DNA of 64,000 bases from Marinobacter sp. JH2 (GTDB taxonomy: Bacteria > Pseudomonadota > Gammaproteobacteria > Pseudomonadales > Oleiphilaceae), in contig NZ_CP037934.1 in assembly GCF_004353225.1 (NCBI RefSeq), positions 2,418,001 through 2,482,000 of the forward strand, written 5' to 3'. The notes under the pieces were generated by a model. The model ran no database searches. It worked only from the letters and a program-made list of their open reading frames with translations, and was not told the origin of the DNA. Of this stretch, positions 1-11,300 are shown piece after piece. The translations under genes and the position numbers were made by a program. Positions within the stretch are counted from its first letter, which is position 1. Each line of letters opens with the position of its first letter.

Positions 1-212
1 ATCAAACCAGCCCGCAACTTTTCTTCATCGAAAGGCTGTCGGGTACCGTCTTGCTTGACTACCCGCGGCATCACTAACTCAGCCGTTTCAAACGTGGTAA
101 ACCGCTCGCGGCAGGACAAGCACTCCCTGCGGCGGCGCACCTGATCGCCTTCGGCCACCAGACGCGAATCAATCACCTTGGTATCGGCTTCACCACAGAA
201 AGGACAATGCAT
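1..212 (-). CDS. nrdR: Transcriptional repressor NrdR, 3' part missing
   Basis: NrdR represses ribonucleotide reductase operons and senses ATP/dATP through an ATP-cone. Translating the minus strand from the ATG at 210-212 gives a protein beginning [17 protein letters not shown]. It has the N-terminal zinc ribbon (Cys3, Cys6, Cys31, Cys34), the Arg run in between, and the start of the ATP-cone ([19 protein letters not shown]). About 70 residues are present and the rest lies beyond the left edge; the family is usually 150-160 residues. It follows glyA on the same strand after 71 bp, the common glyA-nrdR order in gammaproteobacteria, with a probable terminator between them. The family assignment is secure from the Cys pattern. 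Confidence 0.93.
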   Translation of the reverse strand, partial: MHCPFCGEADTKVIDSRLVAEGDQVRRRRECLSCRERFTTFETAELVMPRVVKQDGTRQPFDEEKLRAGL

Positions 213-228
213 AGTTCAAACGCTCCGG

Positions 229-266
229 AAAAAGGACCCGGGAAACCCTTCAGGGGCGCCCGGGCG
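229..266 (-). terminator. Probable intrinsic terminator after glyA
   Basis: Read on the minus strand, CCCGGG pairs with a second CCCGGG 17 nt away, with an inner CCCC/GGG helix, and a TCCTTTTT tract follows. It sits between the glyA stop and nrdR, so it would attenuate read-through into nrdR. The stem is interrupted, hence moderate confidence. Confidence 0.5.
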
Positions 267-283
267 GACTCACACAGTGCAAA

Positions 284-1537
284 TCAAGCGTAAACCGGGA
301 AACGTGCGCACACTGCTTCAACCTGCTCACGCACACGGCTGATGGTGGCTTCGTCTTCAAGGTTGTCGAGGATGTCACACATCCAACCAGCCAAATCACG
401 ACATTCCTGCTCACCGAAGCCTCGAGTGGTAACCGCCGGCGTACCTACACGCAGACCAGACGTCACGAACGGAGAACGTGGATCATTCGGAACCGCGTTC
501 TTGTTCACGGTGATGTGGGCACGGCCCAGCGCTGCGTCCGCATCTTTACCGGTGATGTCTTGCTTGATCAGGCTAACCAGGAACAGATGGTTCTTGGTGC
601 CGCCGGAGATGACATCGTAGCCGCGCTCGATGAACACGTCAGCCATGGCCACAGCGTTCTTCACAACTTGCTGCTGGTAGGCTTTAAATTCGTCGCTCAT
701 GGCTTCTTTGAAGCAGATGGCCTTAGCCGCAATCACGTGCATCAAAGGGCCACCCTGACCACCGGGGAATACCGCAGAGTTCAGTTTTTTCTGCAGAGCT
801 TCATCGTCACACGCCAGAATCAGGCCGCCACGAGGGCCGCGCAAGGTTTTGTGAGTGGTGGTGGTCACGACATGAGCGTGAGGAACCGGATCCGGGTAAA
901 CCCCCGCGGCAACCAGACCCGCTACGTGCGCCATATCCACGAACAGGTAAGCACCAACCTTGTCAGCAATCTCGCGGAAACGGGCGAAATCCAGTTCCTG
1001 AGAGTAAGCAGAGAAACCGGCAATGATCATTTTCGGCTTGTGCTCAACCGCCAGCGCTTCCACTTCGTCGTAATCAATCAGACCAGTTTCCGGGTTCAGG
1101 CCGTACTGTACGGCGTTGTAAATCTTACCGGAGAAGTTCACGCTGGCCCCGTGTGTCAAGTGACCGCCGTGGGCAAGGCTCATGCCCAGAACGGTATCGC
1201 CCGGCTGAACCAACGCCATGAACACAGCGGAGTTCGCCTGGGACCCGGAGTGAGGCTGCACGTTAGCGTATGCAGCACCGAACAGCTCTTTGGCACGATC
1301 AATCGCCAGCTGCTCAGCCACGTCCACAAACTCACAACCACCATAGTAACGCTTACCCGGATAGCCTTCGGCGTACTTGTTGGTCAGCACACTGCCCTGG
1401 GCTTCCATCACTCGAGGACTGGTGTAGTTTTCGGACGCGATCAGTTCGATGTGCGCTTCCTGACGCTTTTCTTCCGCCTGCATGGCGTTCAACAGTTCGT
1501 CATCGAAACCGGCGATTTTCATATCACGATTAAACAT
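284..1537 (-). CDS. glyA: Serine hydroxymethyltransferase
   Basis: Cytosolic PLP enzyme that interconverts serine and glycine while loading one-carbon units onto tetrahydrofolate. The product (417 aa) has the canonical length and near-continuous family similarity: [13 protein letters not shown] near the N terminus, the [15 protein letters not shown] loop, the DMAHVAGL segment, and the PLP lysine in [14 protein letters not shown]. The open frame extends 33 codons further upstream, but those residues do not look like the family. I start at the ATG at 1535-1537 ([16 protein letters not shown]), which aligns with the E. coli N terminus. It is followed by nrdR on the same strand and is divergent from ettA across a region of 295 bp in which I saw no convincing promoter pair. 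Confidence 0.96.
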   Translation of the reverse strand: MFNRDMKIAGFDDELLNAMQAEEKRQEAHIELIASENYTSPRVMEAQGSVLTNKYAEGYPGKRYYGGCEFVDVAEQLAIDRAKELFGAAYANVQPHSGSQANSAVFMALVQPGDTVLGMSLAHGGHLTHGASVNFSGKIYNAVQYGLNPETGLIDYDEVEALAVEHKPKMIIAGFSAYSQELDFARFREIADKVGAYLFVDMAHVAGLVAAGVYPDPVPHAHVVTTTTHKTLRGPRGGLILACDDEALQKKLNSAVFPGGQGGPLMHVIAAKAICFKEAMSDEFKAYQQQVVKNAVAMADVFIERGYDVISGGTKNHLFLVSLIKQDITGKDADAALGRAHITVNKNAVPNDPRSPFVTSGLRVGTPAVTTRGFGEQECRDLAGWMCDILDNLEDEATISRVREQVEAVCARFPVYA

Positions 1538-1832
1538 GGAGTGCTGCCCCTGTCTGAATGGCTGGTCCGGCTTAACGTTGTGTATGCCGCAACCCCTGAA
1601 AAATTGGGCCGTCATTCTATCGCGAATGCGGGTCAAAAATCATCCTTTATACCGTCCGCAGATACCGACACGCCGGCAATCCCGGTTTCCACTCAATTGC
1701 TATCCCCGACCGGTTTCGATACCTTACCGAATCAAAACTACGCAGTCAGATCGGCCGTGGGTGCACACACGCTCCCCACGCGACCGACTCCAGAATTCAT
1801 AAACCTATTTCTTACCAGAGGTTTCAGCCGAT

Positions 1833-3494
1833 ATGGCCCAGTACGTATACAGCATGAACCGCGTGGGCAAAGTGGTACCACCCAAGCGGGAAATCCTGAA
1901 AGACATTTCTCTTAGCTTCTTCCCGGGCGCCAAAATTGGCGTGCTCGGCCTGAACGGTTCCGGTAAATCCACTCTGCTCCGTATTATGGCCGGCGTCGAC
2001 CAGGATTACATCGGTGAGGCCCGCCCGCAGCCCGGCATCAATGTTGGCTATCTGCCGCAGGAACCCGAACTGGACGAAGAGAAAACCGTCAAAGAAATTG
2101 TGGACGAATCGGTTGCTCACGTTCACAACGCCTTGGCCGAGCTTGATCAGGTGTACGCCGCCTACGCCGAGCCCGACGCCGACTTTGACGAACTGGCCAA
2201 GAAACAAGGCAAACTGGAAGCCATCATTCAGGCTACCGACGGCCACGACATCGAACGCAAGATGGAAGTCGCCGCAGACGCCCTGCGCCTTCCGGCCTGG
2301 GATCAGAAAGTCAAGGTTCTATCGGGTGGTGAACGCCGCCGAGTAGCCCTGTGCCGCCTGTTGCTATCCGGCCCGGACATGCTGCTTCTGGACGAGCCGA
2401 CCAACCACTTGGACGCAGAATCCGTCGCCTGGCTGGAGCGCTTCCTGCACGATTACGAAGGTACCGTGGTTGCCATCACCCACGACCGTTACTTCCTCGA
2501 CAATGTAGCAGGCTGGATTCTCGAGCTAGACCGTGGCCAAGGCATTCCGTTTGAAGGCAACTACAGCCAGTGGTTGGAAAACAAAGAAAAGCGTTTGGAG
2601 ATGGAATCCAAACAGGAAGCCGCTCACCAGAAGGCCGTTAAGCAAGAGCTGGAATGGGTTCGCTCCAATGCGAAGGGCCGACAGTCCAAGAGTAAGGCCC
2701 GCTTGTCTCGCTTTGAGGAAATGAGCTCTCAAGAATTCCAGAAGCGTAACGAAACCAACGAACTGTACATCCCACCCGGACCGCGTCTGGGCGACAAGGT
2801 GATTGAAGTTGAAGGCATCAGCAAAGCGTTCGACGACCGCCTGTTGTATGAAGACGTTTCACTGACCGTACCCCCTGGTGCCATTGTAGGCATCATTGGT
2901 GGTAACGGCGCCGGTAAGTCCACGCTGTTCAAGATGATCGCCGGCATGGACCAACCGAACTCCGGCACCATTACTGTGGGCGAAACCGTTGAACTGGCGT
3001 ATGTCGATCAGATGCGCGATCTGGATGGCAGCAAAACCGTTTGGGAAGAACTTTCAGACGGCAACGACATCATCAAAGTCGGCAACTACGAGACCCCGTC
3101 TCGGGCCTACGTAGGACGCTTCAACTTCAAAGGCACCGACCAGCAAAAACGCGTGGGCGACCTATCCGGTGGTGAGCGTAACCGCCTGCACCTTGCCAAG
3201 CTGCTAAAACAGGGCGGCAACGTGTTGCTGTTGGACGAACCCACCAACGATCTCGACGTAGAAACCTTGCGTGCACTGGAAGAAGCACTGCTGAACTTCC
3301 CGGGCTCTGCTTTGGTGATCTCGCACGACCGCTGGTTCTTGGACCGTGTGGCTACACACATCCTGGCGTTCGAAGATGATGGCGAAGTGGTGTATTTCGA
3401 TGGCAACTTCACGGAATACGACGCCGACTTCAAGAAGCGCAAGGGCGATTCTGCCATGCAGCCTAAACGTATGAAGTACAAGAAGTTAGCGTAA
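1833..3494 (+). CDS. ettA: Energy-dependent translational throttle ABC-F protein EttA
   Basis: ABC-F ATPase that binds the ribosomal E site and gates the first elongation step according to ATP/ADP ratio. It is soluble, with no membrane segments. The 553-aa product opens MAQYVYSMNRVGKVVPPKREIL, very close to E. coli EttA (555 aa). There are two ABC modules: Walker A GLNGSGKST near residue 42 with signature LSGGERRRV, then Walker A GGNGAGKST near residue 355 with signature LSGGERNRL. The charged linker between them (KRLEMESKQEAAHQKAVKQELEWVR) is the P-site tRNA interaction motif region. Its stop TAA shares one base with the radA ATG (TAATG), so the two genes are probably cotranscribed and translationally coupled. 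Confidence 0.96.
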   Translation: MAQYVYSMNRVGKVVPPKREILKDISLSFFPGAKIGVLGLNGSGKSTLLRIMAGVDQDYIGEARPQPGINVGYLPQEPELDEEKTVKEIVDESVAHVHNALAELDQVYAAYAEPDADFDELAKKQGKLEAIIQATDGHDIERKMEVAADALRLPAWDQKVKVLSGGERRRVALCRLLLSGPDMLLLDEPTNHLDAESVAWLERFLHDYEGTVVAITHDRYFLDNVAGWILELDRGQGIPFEGNYSQWLENKEKRLEMESKQEAAHQKAVKQELEWVRSNAKGRQSKSKARLSRFEEMSSQEFQKRNETNELYIPPGPRLGDKVIEVEGISKAFDDRLLYEDVSLTVPPGAIVGIIGGNGAGKSTLFKMIAGMDQPNSGTITVGETVELAYVDQMRDLDGSKTVWEELSDGNDIIKVGNYETPSRAYVGRFNFKGTDQQKRVGDLSGGERNRLHLAKLLKQGGNVLLLDEPTNDLDVETLRALEEALLNFPGSALVISHDRWFLDRVATHILAFEDDGEVVYFDGNFTEYDADFKKRKGDSAMQPKRMKYKKLA

Positions 3495-4873
3495 TGGCAA
3501 AAACCAAAACCGCGTATGTCTGCACCGAGTGCGGCGCTGATTACTCCAAATGGCAGGGCCAATGCACCGCCTGCCAAGCCTGGAATACCGTCAGCGAAGT
3601 ACGCGGCATTTCCGGCAACAACGCCAAAGGCGCTCGAGGCATTCGCTTCGAGGGCTACGCGGGCAGTTTGTCGGAGGTCAAAAGCCTTGATGAGGTCAGT
3701 CTGGCCGAGCAAGCCCGTATCAGCACCGGTATGCAGGAATTTGACCGTGTGCTCGGTGGCGGCCTGATCGAAGGCTCAGCGGTGTTAATGGGCGGCCATC
3801 CCGGCGCTGGTAAAAGTACTCTGTTGCTTCAAGCCGTGTGTCAGCTCGCAGCCCAGCACCCCGCTCTGTACGTGACCGGCGAGGAATCGCTGCAACAAGT
3901 CGCCATGCGCGCCAAACGCCTCGGCTTGCCCACCAAAGACCTGAAAATGCTGTCGGAAACCAGCGTCGAGCGGGTCATGCAAGTGGCCGAAGCGGAAAAA
4001 CCGCGCATTCTGGTGGTGGACAGTATTCAGGTGATGCACGTTGCCGACATCGAATCGGCACCGGGCTCTGTTTCGCAAGTACGAGAAAGCGCCGCTTACC
4101 TGACCCGTTTCGCTAAGCAGACCGGCACCATTCTGTTTCTGGTAGGTCACGTCACCAAAGACGGCAGCCTGGCCGGCCCGAAAGTACTTGAACACATGAT
4201 CGACTGCTCGATCCTGTTGGAAGGCTCAAGCGACAGCCGTTACCGCACTCTGCGGGGCATCAAGAACCGATTCGGCGCGGTGAACGAATTGGGCGTTTTC
4301 GCCATGCTGGAACAGGGCTTGAAAGAGGTGAAAAACCCCAGCGCCATCTTCCTGAATCGCGGCGAAGAGGCGGCTCCGGGCAGTGTGGTGATGGTCGTAT
4401 GGGAAGGCACCCGCCCTATGCTGGTGGAGATCCAGGCATTGGTGGATATGGCCCAAGGCAGCTACCCAAGACGAGTTGCGGTTGGCTTGGACCAAAATCG
4501 ACTGGCGATGCTGCTGGCAGTTCTGCACCGCCATGGTGGCATGCATGTGGCGGATCAGGATGTGTTCGTGAACGTGGTTGGCGGGGTGAAAGTGGCCGAA
4601 ACCAGTGCGGATTTGGCATTGCTGGCTGCCGTTGTCTCGTCTTTCCGAAACCGCGCTCTGCCACAGGATTTGGTGATTTTCGGGGAAGTTGGCCTTTCAG
4701 GTGAAATTCGCCCGGTACCCAGTGGGCAGGAGCGGATTTACGAGGCATCCAAGCATGGCTTCACCCGGGCACTGGTCCCGAAAGCCAACGCTCCGCGTAA
4801 GCCTATCGAGGGGATGAAGGTTATTCCGGTGACCAAACTATCGGATGCACTTTCGGCATTGGAGGAGTTTTAA
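3494..4873 (+). CDS. radA: DNA repair protein RadA
   Basis: RecA-related, DnaB-type branch-migration ATPase used in homologous recombination and repair. The 459 residues match the family length. An N-terminal zinc finger carries Cys10, Cys13, Cys24 and Cys27; then come Walker A GGHPGAGKST near residue 100, the RadA-specific KNRFG motif (GIKNRFGAVNELGVF), and a Lon-like C-terminal domain (VGLSGEIRPVPSGQERIYEA). The ATG overlaps the ettA stop. The gene converges on the PilZ gene, and element A of the inverted-repeat family begins 40 bp after its stop. Confidence 0.96.
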   Translation: MAKTKTAYVCTECGADYSKWQGQCTACQAWNTVSEVRGISGNNAKGARGIRFEGYAGSLSEVKSLDEVSLAEQARISTGMQEFDRVLGGGLIEGSAVLMGGHPGAGKSTLLLQAVCQLAAQHPALYVTGEESLQQVAMRAKRLGLPTKDLKMLSETSVERVMQVAEAEKPRILVVDSIQVMHVADIESAPGSVSQVRESAAYLTRFAKQTGTILFLVGHVTKDGSLAGPKVLEHMIDCSILLEGSSDSRYRTLRGIKNRFGAVNELGVFAMLEQGLKEVKNPSAIFLNRGEEAAPGSVVMVVWEGTRPMLVEIQALVDMAQGSYPRRVAVGLDQNRLAMLLAVLHRHGGMHVADQDVFVNVVGGVKVAETSADLALLAAVVSSFRNRALPQDLVIFGEVGLSGEIRPVPSGQERIYEASKHGFTRALVPKANAPRKPIEGMKVIPVTKLSDALSALEEF

Positions 4874-4912
4874 CCTCGCTCCTAGCCTGCTGAGTTTCGT
4901 CCGAGGCTCGCA

Positions 4913-5006
4913 CAGGGATAGCTTTCCAAAAACCGCTACGAGCACATCCATGTGCGCTTCTCTTCGGCCATCCATGGCCTACGACATTTTTGAAAAGCTA
5001 TCCCTG
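4913..5006 (+). repeat. Inverted-repeat element, copy A
   Basis: The outer arms 4913-4932 and 4987-5006 are complementary at 19 of 20 positions and enclose a core of about 54 nt. The core contains two short hairpins with CC at the apex: GCACAT/ATGTGC (4941-4954) and GGCCAT/ATGGCC. Core positions 4934-4973 recur exactly, inverted, at 5597-5636 (copy B). The core strand is given relative to radA, whose stop is 40 bp upstream. The inner end of the arms is A5/T5. There is no T-run outside the hairpin, so it is not a standard intrinsic terminator. Confidence 0.85.
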
Positions 5007-5061
5007 CGCAAACCAACCTGACCTCGGAAATATACGCTCAAAAACATTCACCGAGCACCCA

Positions 5062-5430
5062 CTAGTCAATTAGATGCGCCAACTCTCGCTCTAACAAATC
5101 CGGATCACCCAAATTCAACTCTACCAACCGCCGCAAATGCATCGCGCTTTCGATATCGATGTACTGGCATTTAAAGCCCAGACAATGCCCTTCCACGTGC
5201 ACCAGCTCCACCGCCATGACAATACCCGCCTCGTGACCGTTCAACTGCACAACAAGCTCACAGGACTCACCTAAAGGAACACCCCAATCTTCTGGTCGCT
5301 CCACAAGCGCCCCTTTGAGTGATATATCCAACACCTCCGTTGACCACACCTGTTCCTGCCAATGCAGCTCACAGGGAGCGTCAAAGCTAATACGGTGGAA
5401 ACGGCGATTTTCGGGGTTTTGGGCAGCCAA
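5062..5430 (-). CDS. PilZ-domain protein (c-di-GMP binding)
   Basis: Small single-domain PilZ protein, about 122 aa. Both c-di-GMP contact motifs are visible: RRFHR (RxxxR) near the N terminus and DISLKGA (D/NxSxxG) about 30 residues later, followed by the expected beta-barrel segments and a C-terminal helix (SAMHLRRLVELNLGDPDLLERELAHLID). The open frame runs up to 5538, but the extra 36 residues (MSTRNVVWFFCHFQRW...) look non-coding. I prefer the TTG at 5428-5430, which has GGAG seven bases upstream and yields the usual small-PilZ length. The gene lies between two inverted copies of the repeat element and downstream of hemE on the same strand. It may report c-di-GMP to pilus or motility functions; the target is unknown. 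Confidence 0.82.
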   Translation of the reverse strand: MAAQNPENRRFHRISFDAPCELHWQEQVWSTEVLDISLKGALVERPEDWGVPLGESCELVVQLNGHEAGIVMAVELVHVEGHCLGFKCQYIDIESAMHLRRLVELNLGDPDLLERELAHLID

Positions 5431-5555
5431 GGGGTGTCTCCGAGTATTGAATAGTTCTGCTCTGACTATAGACCGGACACAATAGGGAATCCATCGCTGG
5501 AAATGGCAGAAAAACCAAACTACGTTTCGGGTGGACACTAACGACGAGGCAAGAA

Positions 5556-5665
5556 GCGAGCTGGCGGGACGGCCTCCGAAAAATTTCGAAGGCCAAGGAT
5601 GGCCGAAGAGAAGCGCACATGGATGTGCTCGTAGCGTTTTTTTGGAGGCCGTCCCGCCAGATCGC
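5556..5665 (-). repeat. Inverted-repeat element, copy B
   Basis: The arms 5556-5583 and 5638-5665 pair with two mismatches over 28 nt (GCGAGCTGGCGGGACGGCC... outward). This sequence is unrelated to the arms of copy A. The core, read on the minus strand, begins CGCTACGAGCACATCC and is identical to copy A for 40 nt (5597-5636), then diverges while keeping the second hairpin (GGCCA/TGGCC). It lies about 46 bp after the hemE stop, between hemE and the PilZ gene, with the core oriented with hemE transcription. Confidence 0.85.
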
Positions 5666-5711
5666 TAGCACCACACTCGCAATTTAGAGGACGACTATCT
5701 CCGGAACTTAC

Positions 5712-6779
5712 TTACTGCTGGTGATACTTGCCACTCAGCTCAACAACCGCCTCAATGAACGCCCCAGCATGCTCCGGATCCACTTCCGGTGTAATACCGT
5801 GACCCAGATTGAAGATGTGCCCGGTGCCCTGCCCGTAACGAGACAGAATATCTTCCACCTCTTCACGGATACGCTTCTTAGGCGCATACAACATCGTCGG
5901 ATCCATATTGCCCTGAAGGGCTACTCGATCACCCACTCGTGCACGAGCATTACCCATATCCGTAGTCCAATCCAGGCCCACAGCATCACAACCCGTATCG
6001 GCAATCGACTCCAGCCACTGGCCACCGTTCTTGGTAAACAGAATCACCGGCACACGGCGACCTTCGTTTTCACGGATCAACCCGTCGACAATCTTCTTCA
6101 TGTAGCGCAGCGAGAACTCCTCATAGGCCCAACCACTCAGTACACCACCCCAAGTATCGAAGATCTGCACTGCTTGCGCGCCGGCTTTGATCTGGCCGTT
6201 CAGATAGTCAATCACCGAATCAGCCAAGTGATCCAGCAAACGGTGCATCACTTCCGGCTGACCGTAGGCCAACTTCTTGGTTTCACGGAAGTCCTTGGAG
6301 GAACCGCCTTCTACCATGTAGGTGGCCAGTGTCCACGGGCTACCGGAGAAACCGATCAACGGAACGCGACCATTAAGTTCACGGCGAATGGTGGAGACCG
6401 CATTCATTACATAATCCAGATCAGACTCGGCCTTCATGTTCGGCAGTGCATCTACGTCGGCTTCAGAGCGGATCACTTTACGGAACTTGGGGCCTTCGCC
6501 CGTCTCGAAATACAGACCCAACCCCAACGCGTCCGGGATGGTCAGGATATCGGAGAACAAAATCGCCGCGTCCAACGGATAGCGCTCTAGTGGCTGCAGG
6601 GTTACTTCGCAGGCCAACGGCGTGTTCTTGCAAAGACTGAGGAAGTCACCCGCCTGGGCCCGGGTTGCACGGTACTCCGGCAGGTAACGGCCCGCCTGAC
6701 GCATCATCCACACCGGGGTACGGTCCACAGGCTGCCGCATCAGGGCGCGCAAGAAGCGATCGTTCTTCAACTCAGTCAT
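5712..6779 (-). CDS. hemE: Uroporphyrinogen decarboxylase
   Basis: Cytosolic enzyme that decarboxylates the four acetate side chains of uroporphyrinogen III to coproporphyrinogen III in heme synthesis. It has 355 aa, against about 354 in E. coli. The N-terminal signature [16 protein letters not shown] carries the substrate-binding Arg residues, followed by [17 protein letters not shown] with the catalytic Asp, [13 protein letters not shown], and the C-terminal [15 protein letters not shown]. The start ATG has GAGAAG upstream on the minus strand. The gene follows the gltBD operon but is separated from it by a strong terminator. The order gltD-hemE is the same as in Pseudomonas. Confidence 0.97.
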   Translation of the reverse strand: MTELKNDRFLRALMRQPVDRTPVWMMRQAGRYLPEYRATRAQAGDFLSLCKNTPLACEVTLQPLERYPLDAAILFSDILTIPDALGLGLYFETGEGPKFRKVIRSEADVDALPNMKAESDLDYVMNAVSTIRRELNGRVPLIGFSGSPWTLATYMVEGGSSKDFRETKKLAYGQPEVMHRLLDHLADSVIDYLNGQIKAGAQAVQIFDTWGGVLSGWAYEEFSLRYMKKIVDGLIRENEGRRVPVILFTKNGGQWLESIADTGCDAVGLDWTTDMGNARARVGDRVALQGNMDPTMLYAPKKRIREEVEDILSRYGQGTGHIFNLGHGITPEVDPEHAGAFIEAVVELSGKYHQQ

Positions 6780-6847
6780 AGTTACAGTCTTCTCATCGTT
6801 TATGGGTCAGAGACAATGGGAGCCAATGATACCCCGTTTGCGCCAAT

Positions 6848-6882
6848 AAAAAAGGGCGGCTTTCCCCTAGGAAGCCGCCCTT
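6848..6882 (-). terminator. Intrinsic terminator after gltD
   Basis: On the minus strand, AAGGGCGGCTTCC pairs with GGAAAGCCGCCCTT around a 4-nt loop and is followed by TTTTATT. This is a strong GC-rich stem with a T tract, 22 bp past the gltD stop. Confidence 0.9.
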
Positions 6883-6904
6883 CTGACACCAATCAAGATT
6901 TTAC

Positions 6905-8380
<1,476 letters not shown>

Positions 8381-8398
8381 TCACAGTTTTCCCGGCGA

Positions 8399-11300
8399 TT
8401 ACTCCGGGCGGGCTCGAGTGCTGGCTAACAGGCTACGCAAATTTGCAGCCTTCGGTTTAACCAGCCAGAACCGATTGATGTAATCGTCGAAATCCTCCAG
8501 AAGATGTTCAGCCCAGGCACTTCCGGTTTCCGAAATGTGCTCTCGAATCACCCCACGCAGGTGGTTCCGGTAGGCCTCCATGTCTTCCCGTGCAATACGC
8601 TGAATCTCAACCAACTCATGGTTGTACTTGTCGACAAAGGTGTTATCCATGTCCAGTACGTAGGCGAAACCACCTGTCATACCCGCACCGAAGTTGTAAC
8701 CTGTTTCGCCCAGAACCGTCACCAAACCGCCGGTCATGTATTCGCAGCAGTGATCGCCTGCGCCTTCCACAACCGCATGAGCGCCGGAATTACGAACCGC
8801 AAAGCGCTCGCCCGCTGTACCGGCAGCAAACAACTTGCCTCCGGTTGCGCCGTACAAACAGGTATTACCTACGATGGACGTTTCCTGGGTTTTGAAATCA
8901 CTGCCACGAGGCGGCTTAACCACCAGCTTGCCACCGGTCATGCCTTTGCCCACGTAATCGTTGGCATCGCCGTGCAGGACCATGCTCAGGCCGCCGACGT
9001 TCCACACACCGAAACTCTGACCGGCCGTACCCGTCAGGTCGAGGGTGATCGGAGCGTCAGACATGCCTTTGTTCCCGTATCGAGCGGCGATTTCACCCGA
9101 CAAACGGGCACCAATTGATCGGTCACAGTTGGTGACTTTGTAGGTCCAGGCGCCACCCGATTTTTCGCTAAGAGCGGCTGCCGTATCCTTCACAATCTGC
9201 TCAGCCAACTTACCTTGATCGAACGGCAGGTTCCGCTCTACCTGACAGGTCTGGGGCTTGTCTGCGGGGATAAGGTCGTTCTCCAGCAGGCGGGTCAGGT
9301 CAAGCTTCTTCTGGCGCTCGGTGTTACCCGGAAGGCGTTCGAGCAGATCCACGCGGCCCACCAGCTCCTCCATACTGCGAACACCCAGTTTGGCCATCCA
9401 CTCGCGGGTTTCTTCAGCAACAAAGCGGAAGAAGTTCATCGCCATCTCGACGGTGCCCTTGAAGTGTTCTTCACGCAGGTAATCGTTCTGAGTCGCGACA
9501 CCGGTCGCGCAGTTGTTCAGGTGACAAATACGCAGGTACTTACAACCCAGCGCGACCATTGGAGTGGTACCAAAGCCGAAGCTTTCCGCACCCAGAATGG
9601 CTGCCTTCACCACATCCAGACCGGTTTTGATTCCGCCGTCTGTTTGCAAGCGAATCTTGCCCCGCAGATCGTTGGCTCGAAGAGCCTGCTGCGTTTCGGT
9701 CAAGCCAAGCTCCCACGGAGAACCCGCATAACGAATCGAAGTCAACGGACTGGCCGCTGTACCGCCATCGTAACCGGAAACCGTAATCAAATCGGCGTAT
9801 GCCTTGGCCACACCCGCTGCAATGGTGCCGACACCCGGCTCGGATACCAGCTTCACCGACACCAACGCTTCGGGATTAACCTGCTTGAGATCAAAGATCA
9901 GCTGAGCCAAATCTTCAATCGAGTAGATGTCGTGGTGAGGCGGAGGCGAAATCAAGGTTACCCCCGGCACCGAGTAGCGCAAACGGGCAATCAGGTCGTT
10001 CACCTTGCCGCCCGGCAGCTGACCACCTTCACCCGGCTTGGCCCCCTGAGCAACTTTAATCTGCATAACGTCTGCGCTGCGCAGATACTCAGCAGTTACA
10101 CCGAAACGACCGGAAGCCACCTGCTTGATCTTGGAACGCTTGTTCGTGCCGTAACGCGCAGGGTCTTCACCGCCCTCGCCGGAGTTTGAGCGACCACCCA
10201 GGGTATTCATCGCCACCGCCAGAGCCTCGTGAGCTTCCGGAGACAGCGCCCCCAACGACATAGCAGCCGAGTCAAAACGCGGGAAGATGTTTTCCACAGG
10301 CTCGACGTCGGCAATATCGATCGCCTGAAGGCCTTCCTTGAACACCAGCAGATCACGCAACGTTGCTACTGGGCGCTCATTCACCAAACTTGCGTATTCC
10401 CGGTAATGACCGTAGTCACCACTGATCACCGCGTCTTGCAGCTTGCCCACTACATCCGGGTTGAAAGCATGGTATTCCTGACCATGGATATATTTCAGCA
10501 CACCACCAGGCGAAAGTGGCTTACGAGGCTTCCACGCCACAGAAGCAAGCAGCTCCTGATCTTGCTGGAAATCACCGAAATCAGCACCCTGAATACGGCT
10601 AGGCACACCTCTGAAGCACAGATCCACCACGTTATCTGCCAGACCAATCGCCTCAAACAACTGGGCACCGCGGTAAGACACAATGGTGGAAATCCCCATC
10701 TTAGACAGGATTTTCAGCAGGCCTTTGTTGATGCCTTTACGGTAATTGTTCTTCGCTTCGACCGGATCCATCATCAGCTCACCGGTGCGAATCAGGTCGT
10801 TCATGACCTGATAGGCCAAGTACGGGTAAACAGCTGTCGCGCCAAAGCCAAACAATACGGCGAAATGATGCGGGTCGCGTACCCAACCGCTTTCAACAAT
10901 GAGGTTGGTATCGCAACGCAAGCCGTTCGCTGACAGGTGGTGATGAACCGCGGCGGTAGCCATCAGAGCGTTCACCGGAAGTTCACCTTCTACCAGTTCC
11001 TTATCGCTCAGAATCAGCAGTACTTTGCCATCACGAACCGCCGCAGCGGATTCTTCGCATACGCGAATGATGGCCTGTTCCAAGCCTTCTTCCGGGCGGT
11101 AGCTCAAAGCCACCCGACCTACTTCAAAACCGGGGCGCTGGTTATTGGTTAGTCTGAGGAACTTAGCCGGCGACAGTACCGGCGTTGTCAAAATAATCCG
11201 ATCGGCGTGTTCAGCTGTTTCTTCAAAGACGTTTCGCTCAGCGCCCAAACAGGTTTCAAGCGACATCACGATCGTTTCACGCAATGGGTCGATCGGCGGA

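Noticed and set aside
515..1915. 466-codon open frame on the plus strand opposite glyA
   Set aside because: It is antisense to an unmistakable serine hydroxymethyltransferase and runs on into the ettA start; the protein resembles no family and has the composition of a reverse frame.
4913..5006. Copy A as an ordinary bidirectional terminator for radA and the PilZ gene
   Set aside because: The A/T run lies inside the stem, no T tract follows the hairpin, and the same core recurs in a non-convergent setting (copy B between hemE and the PilZ gene).
5387..5674. 95-codon minus-strand frame covering copy B of the repeat
   Set aside because: It exists only because the hairpin element lacks stops in this frame; it overlaps the PilZ start in another frame and has no family likeness.
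9215..10933. Long plus-strand frames (324 and 234 codons) opposite gltB
   Set aside because: gltB is continuous and full length across this region; these are shadows of its codon bias.
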